DNA from: a bacterium
Lineage (GTDB): Bacteria > Hinthialibacterota > Hinthialibacteria > OLB16
NCBI GenBank assembly: GCA_022072055.1
Contig: JAJVIK010000004.1
Span: forward strand, 62,001 to 126,000
Direction: 5' to 3'
DNA: 64,000 nucleotides
Part shown: piece after piece, positions 52,101 to 59,630 of the stretch
Layout: each line of letters starts with the position of its first letter
How positions within the stretch are numbered: the stretch's first letter is position 1
Translations under genes and position numbers: made by a program
Notes under the pieces: model-generated
What the model was told of the DNA's origin: nothing
What the model saw: the letters and a program-made list of their open reading frames with translations, nothing else
Database searches by the model: none

Positions 52101-52680
52101 TGTCCTTCTCCAACACCGCAAGGGATGCGGTGGCCTCATCCAGGAAGGCCTTCGCCTCCTGGAGCATCTTGTCGTAACCCTGATCCCCCTCGACCACCTG
52201 AACTTGGGCTTCCTGAATCTGCGCGACCCGTTGGTCAATTCCCGCCCCGCGCTCCACCAGCGCGGTTTCCTCCGGGGCAATCGCCTTGATCTGAGCGAGA
52301 GTGGCGTTCATGCGCTCCTGAAGCGCGATCAGATCGGTCTTCTTCTGCTGGATCACCGCCTTGGCCTGCGGAAGCCGTGAGCGGATCTGCTCGATGGTGG
52401 ACAACGCCGAATCCCCAAGTCCCAACGCTTCATCGAAGTTCTTGCCCTCGACCGCCGCCTGGGAGTCGCTGAGAGCCTTATTCGCGCTGGTGAAGAGGTC
52501 CGGGAGGAAGCGGTTGGCCTGCTGCGCCTGAACATCCGCGAGCTGCGCCTCCACCTCCTGGTTCTTCTTGTTGGCCTGCATCTTCTTCCACAGGCCGCAG
52601 CCCGAAAGGGTGACCGCCAGCGCCAGCGCGAGCACGCCCAAGACATGGCGGGTCAGGCTCTTGGGGGAAGTGGGCATCAT
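49198..52680 (-). CDS. Very long helical lipoprotein (about 1160 residues)
   Basis: A lipoprotein with signal and lipobox (VLALALAVTLSGCGLWKK, C28). The rest is almost wholly helical, rich in Ala, Glu, Leu, Gln and Arg, with repeated helical-hairpin units (for example AKADAGRGATYAAAEFGETS, NSLSQAEQLFAQESFQSAYE, QAEAGRAQAERTFAKLADEA; AALYNQALDALDQSGKAFLN). Unit ends often hold D/E-F-x-x-A or KDFRAAL. It resembles DUF4398- or TPR-like repeat scaffolds found in envelope proteins. The ATG at 52680 overlaps the stop of the upstream gene by 4 bases. Acting as a periplasmic or outer-membrane scaffold is a reasonable guess. Confidence 0.75.
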   Translation of the reverse strand: MMPTSPKSLTRHVLGVLALALAVTLSGCGLWKKMQANKKNQEVEAQLADVQAQQANRFLPDLFTSANKALSDSQAAVEGKNFDEALGLGDSALSTIEQIRSRLPQAKAVIQQKKTDLIALQERMNATLAQIKAIAPEETALVERGAGIDQRVAQIQEAQVQVVEGDQGYDKMLQEAKAFLDEATASLAVLEKDNSQKLISRIEDAWKRAVNLDVLKYVPESQIVPEAIESAKALVEAASYRAVLTQFPPLERDIGAFEQRAREARARARIEQANRLIKLAEAEPGASLEKIDAAKKDADGAATQLQQGNFDAAYETADAALSTARGETRGLEDDIRRQIEQLEIRLEESLKYDTARIASEEYGEAVAARDRAKSLLEDILYEDAEATLETGAGAIEEAIGQARSVQLSLRIREDQDNLLEMEGKGAYQYVTAEYQAIQGLIEDASGQVGIGSFADAEKTLDEAEQKILGLEARLREVAQNRLAEAESAHGEAVSAGARERAAEMLAEADGSLEKARGGAATSDWKAAIQSSEEARTRAEAAAQEAYRLRTEELKPDAERELLRARQSGAPSYAAALYNQALDALDQSGKAFLNKDFRAALHKMEEAHEVAIQARMNQIENAKKATDSAIGALAQDYDSEAIASALVDLAEARDKMEAGDYAASRTLADSALEKANASEVRTWRARATQSIAELKAQVAKADAGRGATYAAAEFGETSNSLSQAEQLFAQESFQSAYEQAEAGRAQAERTFAKLADEAQLVRGEYDNLVNQLKSYVQDDFGNAFLAEATARIGAVDDAILRADLPRVFALYEEGKDAVGKQIVATKIHNLNTKREELVAKIGEVERGGLIQFVETTGGGLREQVAAVQYDPVLDRLKPELDYYQQGVRALAQVESELGRMQEVALNSIDLRVQKVRTDIDNAREIGARDLAQSVFNSAVDNYEKARDMVFLVRNKLEGSEAIDFIGIGNQLRAAEAQANQLNQTAIERRNALDYMRDIVLWTYDMTRFLDQWHPVEEVGYEMILTSAPTSRIDTYKVFQAGIAVADLRREAERLYDRVRLVVPPAAQGNLHQMALSSFSTFVKAADNFQRYGMYDRYPQRVRERHLAQAFTQLERLHVLNDALITQILRDVKAYNLEDFERDISDELSAFTAYLRRDKSAG

Positions 52681-53090
52681 TGCTTGTCCTCCTGATCCAA
52701 TCGGAATTGGATCGAAATCAGGGTGTCCTGGAGATTCAGAAACACCATGTGCCAAAACTTCTCAATCTTGTGATAGTTATCCTTCTGCGTCTTGGAGACC
52801 TTCTCCAGGTTCACGATCATCCGCAGCAAATCAGTGAGCAACCCACCGTTGATGTACAGGTCTCCCAGCTGCTCAAAGAGGAACTGGTGTCTCCTGGCCA
52901 CCTCGGATTTCATCTGGAGGAACTGGTACTCCGATTGGGAGGTCACGGGCTCTCCCAAGAATGCATGGCGGAACGCCCAATAGAACTGGGTCCACAGTTC
53001 CAGAAAGGAACGAATCCCGGCGACACACTCCTCAAACCGCTCCCGCTCCTTGGGCGGGATAGCGGCCGAAGCGCTTTTTTTCGCGGCCAT
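52677..53090 (-). CDS. Helical protein of unknown function, distant paralogue of the gene at 48.7 kb
   Basis: A 137-residue helical protein (137 if started at the ATG at 53090; a GTG at 53117 would add nine residues). Its core has W-x-x-F, SEYQFLQMKSEVARRHQFLF, LLTDLLRMIVNLEKVSKTQ, IEKFWHMVFLNLQDTLISIQ, and ends DQEDKQ, parallel to the 48.7-kb protein. It has no signal peptide, whereas the gene it couples to encodes a lipoprotein. It follows the Gly/Tyr-rich gene by 70 bases. Confidence 0.65.
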   Translation of the reverse strand: MAAKKSASAAIPPKERERFEECVAGIRSFLELWTQFYWAFRHAFLGEPVTSQSEYQFLQMKSEVARRHQFLFEQLGDLYINGGLLTDLLRMIVNLEKVSKTQKDNYHKIEKFWHMVFLNLQDTLISIQFRLDQEDKQ

Positions 53091-53160
53091 CTCTCGAAAA
53101 TCCTCCACATCCTCCACTCCCCGACACCAAGACGGGGACCAGAGACAAAAAAGCCCAAAC

Positions 53161-54411
53161 TCAGAAAGCGAATCCCAGCGCTCCCCCGGCAGGGGTTATC
53201 GGCGAGGGAACCCCCACGTTGTATCCCGAAGGAACAGGCGGCACGCCACCCGGAATCAGGCCCGCCCCCGGTCGAATTCCGCCGCCATATCCGCCCCCGC
53301 CATACCCACCATAGCCCCCACCATACCCGCCGTAGCCACCGTAACCGCCACCATACCCCCCAAAGCCCCCTTGCGCGCCATAGCCGCCGAGCCCCAAGTT
53401 TATGCCCGCGCGAAGCCCGAGCGTGGAAAGCGCGCCCGCGGTGCCCGAACGGTACTCCGAGAGCTGAACAGCCGAATACCCCCCCGGAAACCAGCTCGCA
53501 TCCGCGATCTCAGTCCCGGCCAGGGCGGCCAGCATCTCCTTTTCCACCTTGACTTTCTTTCCAGTCGAAAGGGCCAGGTTCCAGGTGTCCACCCCTTGAG
53601 ACTCCCTGCGAGACTGTTGGGAATTGGATTCCAGTCCGGTGGGCGGGTCGACCCGATCATTGAAGGGGGTTAGATCCTTCCCCTCGGCGTTCTGGTAGGC
53701 CCGGATGATATCCAGGCTATCCCTCATCACGAAGGCGTACATGCGCTTTTCCAGCGAGGAGAGGCGATAGACTCCGGGCCCGGTGCGAGTCTCCGGCTTC
53801 CATGGGACATCCTCGGCGTCCCAATCGAGCGAAACCACCGGCAGATCGAAAAAGCGCTGGGGACCATCCGGGTGGGCCGCGACGGCAAACATGATGCCTT
53901 TTAACTCATCATAGTTCGCGGCCGTGCGCGGACCGATGAAATCCGTGGAATTGACTTGGATTCGAGAGGGGACCCCATCGCGCGGGACCTCATCCCCATG
54001 CCGGCCATTGTCATATTCTCGAACTGCTTCCTTGCGGGTGAGCTTGTTGGGTTGGACAGTCACGTCATTGACAATCATCCGTCCGTCCACGGCGTCATAG
54101 ATCCGGCTCGCGCCCTTCTTTTGCCAGCCCTTCTTGGCGGTGACAAAGGTCTCGGCCTGCGGCTCGGCGGGCTGGCCTGGCTGCCCCCCTTGCGCGGCTT
54201 TAACCGTATCCTGAAAAGCTTGGTTGGCCGCGCCTGCCCCCTCGATGTAGCTTCCCGGCGCGAGACGTTCCTGGTCGGCTTGGCTCCCTACAGTGAGGTC
54301 GCTTTTTATCTCCACTTTGGGGGGCGGGGCTTGCGCGAAGCCTAGGACCGGATGGAACAGGCATGCCCCCAGCGATGCGATCAGGCTCAAGGCGCGCTTT
54401 CCGTGTGTCAT
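53161..54411 (-). CDS. Exported protein with Gly/Tyr-rich repeat tail
   Basis: A 416-residue protein with a signal peptide (LSLIASLGACLFHPVLGFAQA). The middle domain (SLDWDAEDVPWKPETRTGPG, VYRLSSLEKRMYAFVMRDSL) matches no family I know. Residues 340-378 are low-complexity GYGAQGGFGGYGGGYGGYGG and onward, then a Pro-rich end (IPGGVPPVPSGYNVG). The tail resembles structural or adhesive proteins. The ATG at 54411 has GGAGG 8 bases upstream. A strong promoter lies 180 bases before it (54591-54620). It is probably the first gene of the lipoprotein cluster. Confidence 0.7.
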   Translation of the reverse strand: MTHGKRALSLIASLGACLFHPVLGFAQAPPPKVEIKSDLTVGSQADQERLAPGSYIEGAGAANQAFQDTVKAAQGGQPGQPAEPQAETFVTAKKGWQKKGASRIYDAVDGRMIVNDVTVQPNKLTRKEAVREYDNGRHGDEVPRDGVPSRIQVNSTDFIGPRTAANYDELKGIMFAVAAHPDGPQRFFDLPVVSLDWDAEDVPWKPETRTGPGVYRLSSLEKRMYAFVMRDSLDIIRAYQNAEGKDLTPFNDRVDPPTGLESNSQQSRRESQGVDTWNLALSTGKKVKVEKEMLAALAGTEIADASWFPGGYSAVQLSEYRSGTAGALSTLGLRAGINLGLGGYGAQGGFGGYGGGYGGYGGYGGGYGGYGGGGYGGGIRPGAGLIPGGVPPVPSGYNVGVPSPITPAGGALGFAF

Positions 54412-54590
54412 TTTCGTACCCTCCACCCTTTCGAGACCGCCTTGCGGAGATTCAGTCCCCTTCAGCCGGTCCAGTAGCACGGCCCGAAGGAAATGCCACG
54501 AATTGGAGCGATCCTCCAGCGTGTGGGATGCGACTGCCCGGAAAATCTCACCCCTTCCGGAAAGGCGCACCTCTCCTTCCACCCCGGAAA

Positions 54591-54620
54591 AGTATATGAA
54601 GGGCCGACAAAGAGTGTCAA
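54591..54620 (-). promoter_or_regulatory. Strong sigma70-type promoter of the envelope cluster
   Basis: On the minus strand TTGACA (54615-54620), an 18-base spacer and TATACT (54591-54596). The transcript would have a leader of about 170 bases before the Gly/Tyr-rich gene; I see no known riboswitch in it. Confidence 0.65.
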
Positions 54621-54659
54621 TAAGGCGTGGATAATCCGCCGAAGGCGGCAAGCCTGGTT

Positions 54660-55184
54660 TCAGGGACGGATATCCACCTTGAAGAGCTCGGCGGCGGGGA
54701 TGGAGAGCAACCGCCTTCCCCTGTCCTCGACCTCCACGGACTCCGCCTCCCATGCTTTGAGAAGCTCCGTGGCCTCCGCGCTGAGGCGAACCGTGATTCC
54801 TGCTCCCGTGTCGTCGCGTCTGAAGTGCACGCGGATCTCCTCGCTTGGAGTCTGCCGGATGTTTCCCTTCCCCATGGTGGCGCCGGTCGCCCACTGGAGA
54901 CCATCCACCAGACAGGATCGCGGGGGAGAAATCGGTCCCTGGACCTCCACGGTGAGGCCAAAGTATCGCGGGATATGATGTTGGCCGATGGCCAGCTCTC
55001 CCATCTTTGCCCCAAGGACTACAAACGGTCCCAGGTGACCATGGAAACGAACCAACTCCGCTTCCGTGACCGGCGGTGGAGCACCTGAGTCTTCTTTGGC
55101 GGGGATATCCGAGAGCGCCACTCGGAAGGATAGCAGGACCGCCAAGTTGGCCAGGAAAATCCAGGCCCGATGAGTATTTCGCAT
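54660..55184 (-). CDS. Exported FmdE-domain protein
   Basis: A 174-residue protein with a signal peptide or anchor (AWIFLANLAVLLSFRVALS, 7-25). The FmdE core follows: VRFHGHLGPFVVLGAKMGELA (H48, H50), SCLVDGLQWATGATMGKGNI (C91, D94) and HFRRDDTGAG. FmdE subunits of formylmethanofuran dehydrogenase bind metal and are cytoplasmic in methane-pathway enzymes; here the cysteine of the usual H-L-C-P-G motif is Gly and no other fmd/fwd genes are near. It is therefore a free, exported metal-binding relative. The ATG at 55184 follows GGGAGG by 6 bases. Confidence 0.78.
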   Translation of the reverse strand: MRNTHRAWIFLANLAVLLSFRVALSDIPAKEDSGAPPPVTEAELVRFHGHLGPFVVLGAKMGELAIGQHHIPRYFGLTVEVQGPISPPRSCLVDGLQWATGATMGKGNIRQTPSEEIRVHFRRDDTGAGITVRLSAEATELLKAWEAESVEVEDRGRRLLSIPAAELFKVDIRP

Positions 55185-55228
55185 GACAGACCTCCCGCTG
55201 TGAATCGCCATGGCATTCTCCCGACCGC

Positions 55229-55876
55229 TTAGGTTTCCGGTGGAGAGAGCCTTGGGTTTTGAGCGTTGTCCTGGTACCGCCGGCAACGGACCAAGTCACC
55301 GTCGCTCCGGGTCCCATTCGTGGGTGAATAGACCTTGTTGGCCTTGATATCGGCCCCACGATCACCATCCGGTCCGGCTGAAACCATCCGCCATTGCCCC
55401 CAGGCGGGGATCAGCCCGGAGGCGAAGGGCGGTGGCGAGGGGCCGAAATTCGCGACATGCTGGTCCAGGTTCAGGTACTCGATCTGCTTCAGGACACTCC
55501 GAGCATCGAGATTTTCGGCGAACAAATCGGCGGGAACCGAATCGAGATACCCGACTGGGGTGGTGATGGGCGCCCCGACGAAGGCCATCAGGTCGCTGAG
55601 GGAGTTGGTTGTCGCCGGGTATTGGATCGCGCCGCCCGGATCGACTCGGCCATAGGGAGGGTATCTTCTCCAGTCCAGGGCATAGGATTCCACAGCGAGG
55701 GAAAAGGTCCGCATGTCGCTGACCACCCGCGCCGCCTTGGCTCTTATTTGAGCCTCAATCAGGTTCGGGAGCGCGATCTCCATCAGGATCAGGATGATCG
55801 CGACCACAATCAGCAATTCGATCAGTGTGAATCCGCGCGTGGCCATCCTGGGGAGCTCTGTCATACGAATTATCAT
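55229..55876 (-). CDS. Type II secretion/type IV pseudopilin
   Basis: A 215-residue pilin-like protein. RGFTLIELLIVVAIILILME is the prepilin peptidase site (cut after Gly, F becomes the N-terminus) and the hydrophobic spine. The following SDMRTFSLAVESYALDWRRYPPY and the end YSPTNGTRSDGDLVRCRRY are common in pseudopilins of Sumerlaeota/Hydrogenedentota-like genomes (from memory). It would be assembled at the inner membrane. No secretion ATPase or prepilin peptidase lies near. The start is uncertain; ATGs stand at 55876, 55864 and 55846. Confidence 0.88.
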   Translation of the reverse strand: MIIRMTELPRMATRGFTLIELLIVVAIILILMEIALPNLIEAQIRAKAARVVSDMRTFSLAVESYALDWRRYPPYGRVDPGGAIQYPATTNSLSDLMAFVGAPITTPVGYLDSVPADLFAENLDARSVLKQIEYLNLDQHVANFGPSPPPFASGLIPAWGQWRMVSAGPDGDRGADIKANKVYSPTNGTRSDGDLVRCRRYQDNAQNPRLSPPET

Positions 55877-55947
55877 TTTGTATGATCGTCTGACTCAGCC
55901 CCGGAAAAGTCAAGGGAGCGACTCCGAGAGGCCCCCTCAAGGATTTC

Positions 55948-55975
55948 TTGACAGGTGAATAGGCTGCTTTACACT
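55948..55975 (+). promoter_or_regulatory. Promoter of the EF-G2-like gene
   Basis: TTGACA (55948-55953), a 16-base spacer and TACACT (55970-55975). The start codon is 108 bases further on. The spacing and boxes fit a sigma70 promoter. Confidence 0.55.
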
Positions 55976-56083
55976 TCCCGGCGATTGATTCGCATTCATC
56001 TTTACATGCTTATTTCGGACCGGTCTCGGAATCTTGCATCCGGCTGAGCGGTCCGGATGGCAGCCTTACCGGAGGGTCTGCAA

Positions 56084-58162
56084 ATGGTTGAGATCGGCAA
56101 AAAACGCAATGTCGCCGTTGTCGCCCATCACGGGGCGGGAAAAACCAGCTTGGTGGAGGCGATTCTTTATCTGACCGGCAAAGTCGACCGCCTGGGTCGA
56201 ACCGATGATGGAACCACCTTTTCGGATTTCACCGAGGAAGAGAAAGACCGCAAGGTTTCAATCCACTCCACGCTCGTCCACCTGGAATACAACAAGCACT
56301 CGATCAACCTGCTGGACCTTCCGGGGTATTACGATTTCATCGGGGAGGTTCGAAGCTGCTTGAACGCCTGTGGCGCGGCGCTGTTTGTGATCAACGCCAC
56401 CTCGCCGGTTGAGGTGGAGACTGAAAAGGCCTGGGCTTACGCCGATGAGTTCGATCTCGCAAGGATCGCGGTGGTCAACCAGCTCGACAAGGAGCGCTCG
56501 GATTTCCCCAAAGCGGTCGAGGCGCTTCAGAACTCGTTCGGCGCGCGCTGCGTGCCGATCCAAGTCCCCATCGGCAAGGAATCCGGGTTCTCCGGGGTGG
56601 TCGATCTGATCTCGATGAAGGCCTATGGGTTCGACGCCAAGGGCAAGCACAAGGAGCTCCCCGAAATTCCCGCCGACTGCCAGGAGCTCATCTCCCGCTA
56701 TCGCGAGCGGATGCTGGATTGCGCCGCGGAGGTGGATGAGGCGGTGATGGAGAAATACCTGGCGGGAGAGGATCTCACCCGCGAGGAGATGCTTGATGGT
56801 CTCAAGAAGGCGGTCGCGGCCAAGACCTGCGTGCCGATTCTCTGCTCCTCGGCCGCCAAAGCCATCGGGACCCAGCTGGTCCTTGACGCCATCGTGGATT
56901 TCCTCCCTTCGCCCGAACGCAAGAAGACCATCAAGGGGCATCGACCCGGCTCCGAGGAGCCGGTGACCCTGCAGGTCGGCAAGGATGACTCGCTCGCGGC
57001 CCTGGTCTTCAAGACCCGCATCGACCCGCACGCCGGGCGCCTTTCTCTGGTGCGGATCTGGAGCGGAACCTTCAAGCCCGACACTCCGATCCTGAACTCC
57101 ACGACCGGCAACATCATCAAGGTCCACAACCTCCTCCAGGTGAATGGGAAGGAGCAGAATGTGATTCCCGAGGCGGGACCGGGGGACATCATCGGAATCG
57201 CCAAACACGATGATGTCAGCACCAACGACACCCTCTGCTCGCCGGGGAATCCGATTGTTGTCCCCCCCACGGAATTCCCCTTCCCGCCGCTCCAGATGGC
57301 GATCCGGCCGGTTAACAAGGGGGATGACGAGAAACTCGCCTCCCACCTCCACAAGATCGAGATGGAGGACCCCACCTTCCGAGTGCGCCGCGATCAAGAG
57401 ACCGGCGAGGCGGTGATCCAGGGAATGGGCGAGCTGCACCTCGACACGGTGGTGCAACACCTGAGACGTCACGCCAAGATCGAGGTGACCCTCACCGTGC
57501 CCAGGGTGGCCTACCGGGAAACGGTCACCGCGCACGCCGAGGGGATGTACCGTCACAAGAAACAGTCGGGGGGCCGCGGCCAATTCGGCGAGGTTCACCT
57601 CAAGGTGGACCCGCTCCCGCCTGGGACCGGATTCGAGTTCGCCAACGAGGTGGTCGGCGGAGTCATCCCCACCAAATTCATCCCGGCGGTGGAAAAGGGG
57701 GTCCTCGACACTCTTCCCAAGGGGGTGTTCGCGGGGTACCCGGTGGTGGATGTGAAAGCCACCGTGTTCTACGGCAAGGACCACCCGGTGGATTCCTCCG
57801 AGGCGGCCTTCAAGATCGCGGCGGCGATCTGTTTCCGGAATGTGGCCCGGGAGGCCAGGCCAATCCTTAAGGAGCCGATTGTCTCCGCGACCATCGAGGT
57901 GCCCGATGAATATCTGGGGGACACGATGTCGGACATCAGCTCTCGGCGCGGCAAGGTTCTGGGCATGGATTCGGTCAACGGCAAGCAGGTGATCCGGGCC
58001 CACATCCCGCTCGCGGAGATGTTCAGGTACTCGATTGACCTGCGCTCGATCACTCGGGGTCGCGGTTCATTCACGATGGTCCTGGACCACTACGAGCAGG
58101 TTCCCGCCGACATCACCCAGAAGATTGTGGCGGGCGCCACGCTCATGGAGATCGAGGAATAG
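56084..58162 (+). CDS. Elongation factor G-like GTPase (EF-G2 type)
   Basis: A 692-residue five-domain translation GTPase. The P-loop is AHHGAGKT (14-21). The G3 motif is DLPGYYDF (78-85), with tyrosine in place of the catalytic histidine of canonical EF-G (DTPGH). G4 is NQLD (132-135), and the switch I RGITI is replaced by DRKVSI. Domains II-V are complete (EDPTFRVRRDQETGEAVIQG; SGGRGQFGEVHLKVDPLPPG; SDISSRRGKVLGMDSVNGKQ). This is the pattern of EF-G2/FusA2 relatives, probably not the housekeeping factor. The ATG at 56084 follows GGAGG by 8 bases. The Nramp-like gene comes 26 bases later. Confidence 0.88.
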   Translation: MVEIGKKRNVAVVAHHGAGKTSLVEAILYLTGKVDRLGRTDDGTTFSDFTEEEKDRKVSIHSTLVHLEYNKHSINLLDLPGYYDFIGEVRSCLNACGAALFVINATSPVEVETEKAWAYADEFDLARIAVVNQLDKERSDFPKAVEALQNSFGARCVPIQVPIGKESGFSGVVDLISMKAYGFDAKGKHKELPEIPADCQELISRYRERMLDCAAEVDEAVMEKYLAGEDLTREEMLDGLKKAVAAKTCVPILCSSAAKAIGTQLVLDAIVDFLPSPERKKTIKGHRPGSEEPVTLQVGKDDSLAALVFKTRIDPHAGRLSLVRIWSGTFKPDTPILNSTTGNIIKVHNLLQVNGKEQNVIPEAGPGDIIGIAKHDDVSTNDTLCSPGNPIVVPPTEFPFPPLQMAIRPVNKGDDEKLASHLHKIEMEDPTFRVRRDQETGEAVIQGMGELHLDTVVQHLRRHAKIEVTLTVPRVAYRETVTAHAEGMYRHKKQSGGRGQFGEVHLKVDPLPPGTGFEFANEVVGGVIPTKFIPAVEKGVLDTLPKGVFAGYPVVDVKATVFYGKDHPVDSSEAAFKIAAAICFRNVAREARPILKEPIVSATIEVPDEYLGDTMSDISSRRGKVLGMDSVNGKQVIRAHIPLAEMFRYSIDLRSITRGRGSFTMVLDHYEQVPADITQKIVAGATLMEIEE

Positions 58163-58188
58163 AGTCCGGGAGCGGCTCCACCCCGAAC

Positions 58189-59604
58189 ATGGGAATACAC
58201 GAGCCGCTGGAGCCTCTGAAGCGCGCCGACCTCCCCCCAAGGACCGCCCCATTCTGGCGTCTTGCCGGTCCGGGCGCGGTGCTGGTCGGCCTCTCCATCG
58301 GCGCGGGGGAGATAGTGATCTGGCCGAGGATGGTGGCCCAGCACGGCGGCGGGATGATCTGGGCCGCGGGGGTCGGGGTCTTCCTCCAGATGTGGATCAA
58401 TTTCGAGGTCGGGCGCTGGACCATCGCCACCGGGGAGACTGTTTACACCGGGTATTGCCGGGTCTGGCGCGGCTTCGCGCTTTTCTTCATCGCCTTCAAC
58501 ATTCTGGGGTGGCTCGCTCCGGGTTGGGGCAGGACCTCCGGCCTTGCGCTCAAAGCGCTTCTAGTGGGACCCGATGGCTGGGGGAGCGACACCACCTGGA
58601 CCGTTCTCACCTTCTTCGCGGTGGCCGCGCTGCTCTTCGGTCCCAAGAAGATCTACCGCTCCGTGGAATGGAGCATCGAGGCGCTGGTGGTCATCATCAC
58701 GGCCAGCCTTCTGGTCCTCGCCTTCGCGGTCGGCACTCTTTCCGCGCTCGGGGAGATGGCCTCGGGCTTGGTCAATTTCGGATACAAGCCGCCCGGCATG
58801 ACGGTCAAAGAGCTCTTCATCGCGATTGTGTTCGCGGGGGCGGGCGGCACGGCCAACCTGTTCTACACCTTCTACCTTCGCGACAAGCATATCGGGATGG
58901 GGGCGCTGGTTCCGAGCTTGGTCAATCCTCTGCGCGGAAAGGTGGAGGCGGTTCCCTCCACCGGATACCGGTTCCCGGACACCCCCGAGAACCGGACCGC
59001 CTTCCGCAGCTGGTGGCAGTATGTTGTCTCCGATCAGATGTTGTTTTTCTGGGGGCTGAACTCGATCACGATCCTCCTGTTCATCTTCGGCTCGCTCGCG
59101 GTGCTCCACCCGCGCGGGATTGTTCCGAGCCAGGGCACGTTGATCTGGGACATGGCGAGCCTCTTGGGGGAGGTGTGGGGCCCGGCGGGGCGCACCTTGT
59201 TCCTGGTGGTCGGAGTGGCGACTCTCTTCAGCACCCAGCTCACGCTCGTGGATGGAGTCTCGCGCTCCATCGCGGACATTGTGTACACCAACTATGTGGG
59301 GGCCAAGAAGCGCCCGCTCGCGTGGTGGTATCTGGTGGTCGCCTCGGTCTGGATGGTGGTTGGGTGTGGGATCACCTATGTGATGGAGAAGCGCGGGGTG
59401 AGCGAGCTCGGTTTCCTGTTCAACGCGGCCTACATGGGGGGCTTCGCGATGGCGGTGTACACGCCCCTCACCCTGTACATGAACCACCGCCTGCTGCCGA
59501 AGTGCGCCCGGCCCGGCCCGATCTGCACCCTCATGCTGATCGTCGCCTCGATCCTCTACATCGGTTTCGCGGCGGCTTGCCTCTATTGGGAGGTCATGGG
59601 ATAG
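58189..59604 (+). CDS. Nramp-family membrane transporter, atypical
   Basis: A 471-residue protein with about 11 membrane helices. GPGAVLVGLSIGAGEIVIWP corresponds to TM1, and AGAGGTANLFYTFYLRDKHI to TM6. In Nramp metal carriers TM1 has DPGN and TM6 a metal-binding Met; here these are GAGE and no Met. Transport of Mn2+/Fe2+ in the usual way is therefore doubtful; a different cation or an organic substrate is possible. Related proteins are common in Planctomycetes. It is probably co-transcribed with the EF-G2-like gene. Confidence 0.78.
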   Translation: MGIHEPLEPLKRADLPPRTAPFWRLAGPGAVLVGLSIGAGEIVIWPRMVAQHGGGMIWAAGVGVFLQMWINFEVGRWTIATGETVYTGYCRVWRGFALFFIAFNILGWLAPGWGRTSGLALKALLVGPDGWGSDTTWTVLTFFAVAALLFGPKKIYRSVEWSIEALVVIITASLLVLAFAVGTLSALGEMASGLVNFGYKPPGMTVKELFIAIVFAGAGGTANLFYTFYLRDKHIGMGALVPSLVNPLRGKVEAVPSTGYRFPDTPENRTAFRSWWQYVVSDQMLFFWGLNSITILLFIFGSLAVLHPRGIVPSQGTLIWDMASLLGEVWGPAGRTLFLVVGVATLFSTQLTLVDGVSRSIADIVYTNYVGAKKRPLAWWYLVVASVWMVVGCGITYVMEKRGVSELGFLFNAAYMGGFAMAVYTPLTLYMNHRLLPKCARPGPICTLMLIVASILYIGFAAACLYWEVMG

Positions 59605-59630
59605 ACCGAATCGGCGCTTCGGATCGCAGG

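Noticed and set aside
54412-55368. Extension of the Gly/Tyr-rich gene upstream to 55368
   Set aside because: The signal peptide and ribosome-binding site are at 54411; the upstream frame crosses the FmdE gene and a promoter.
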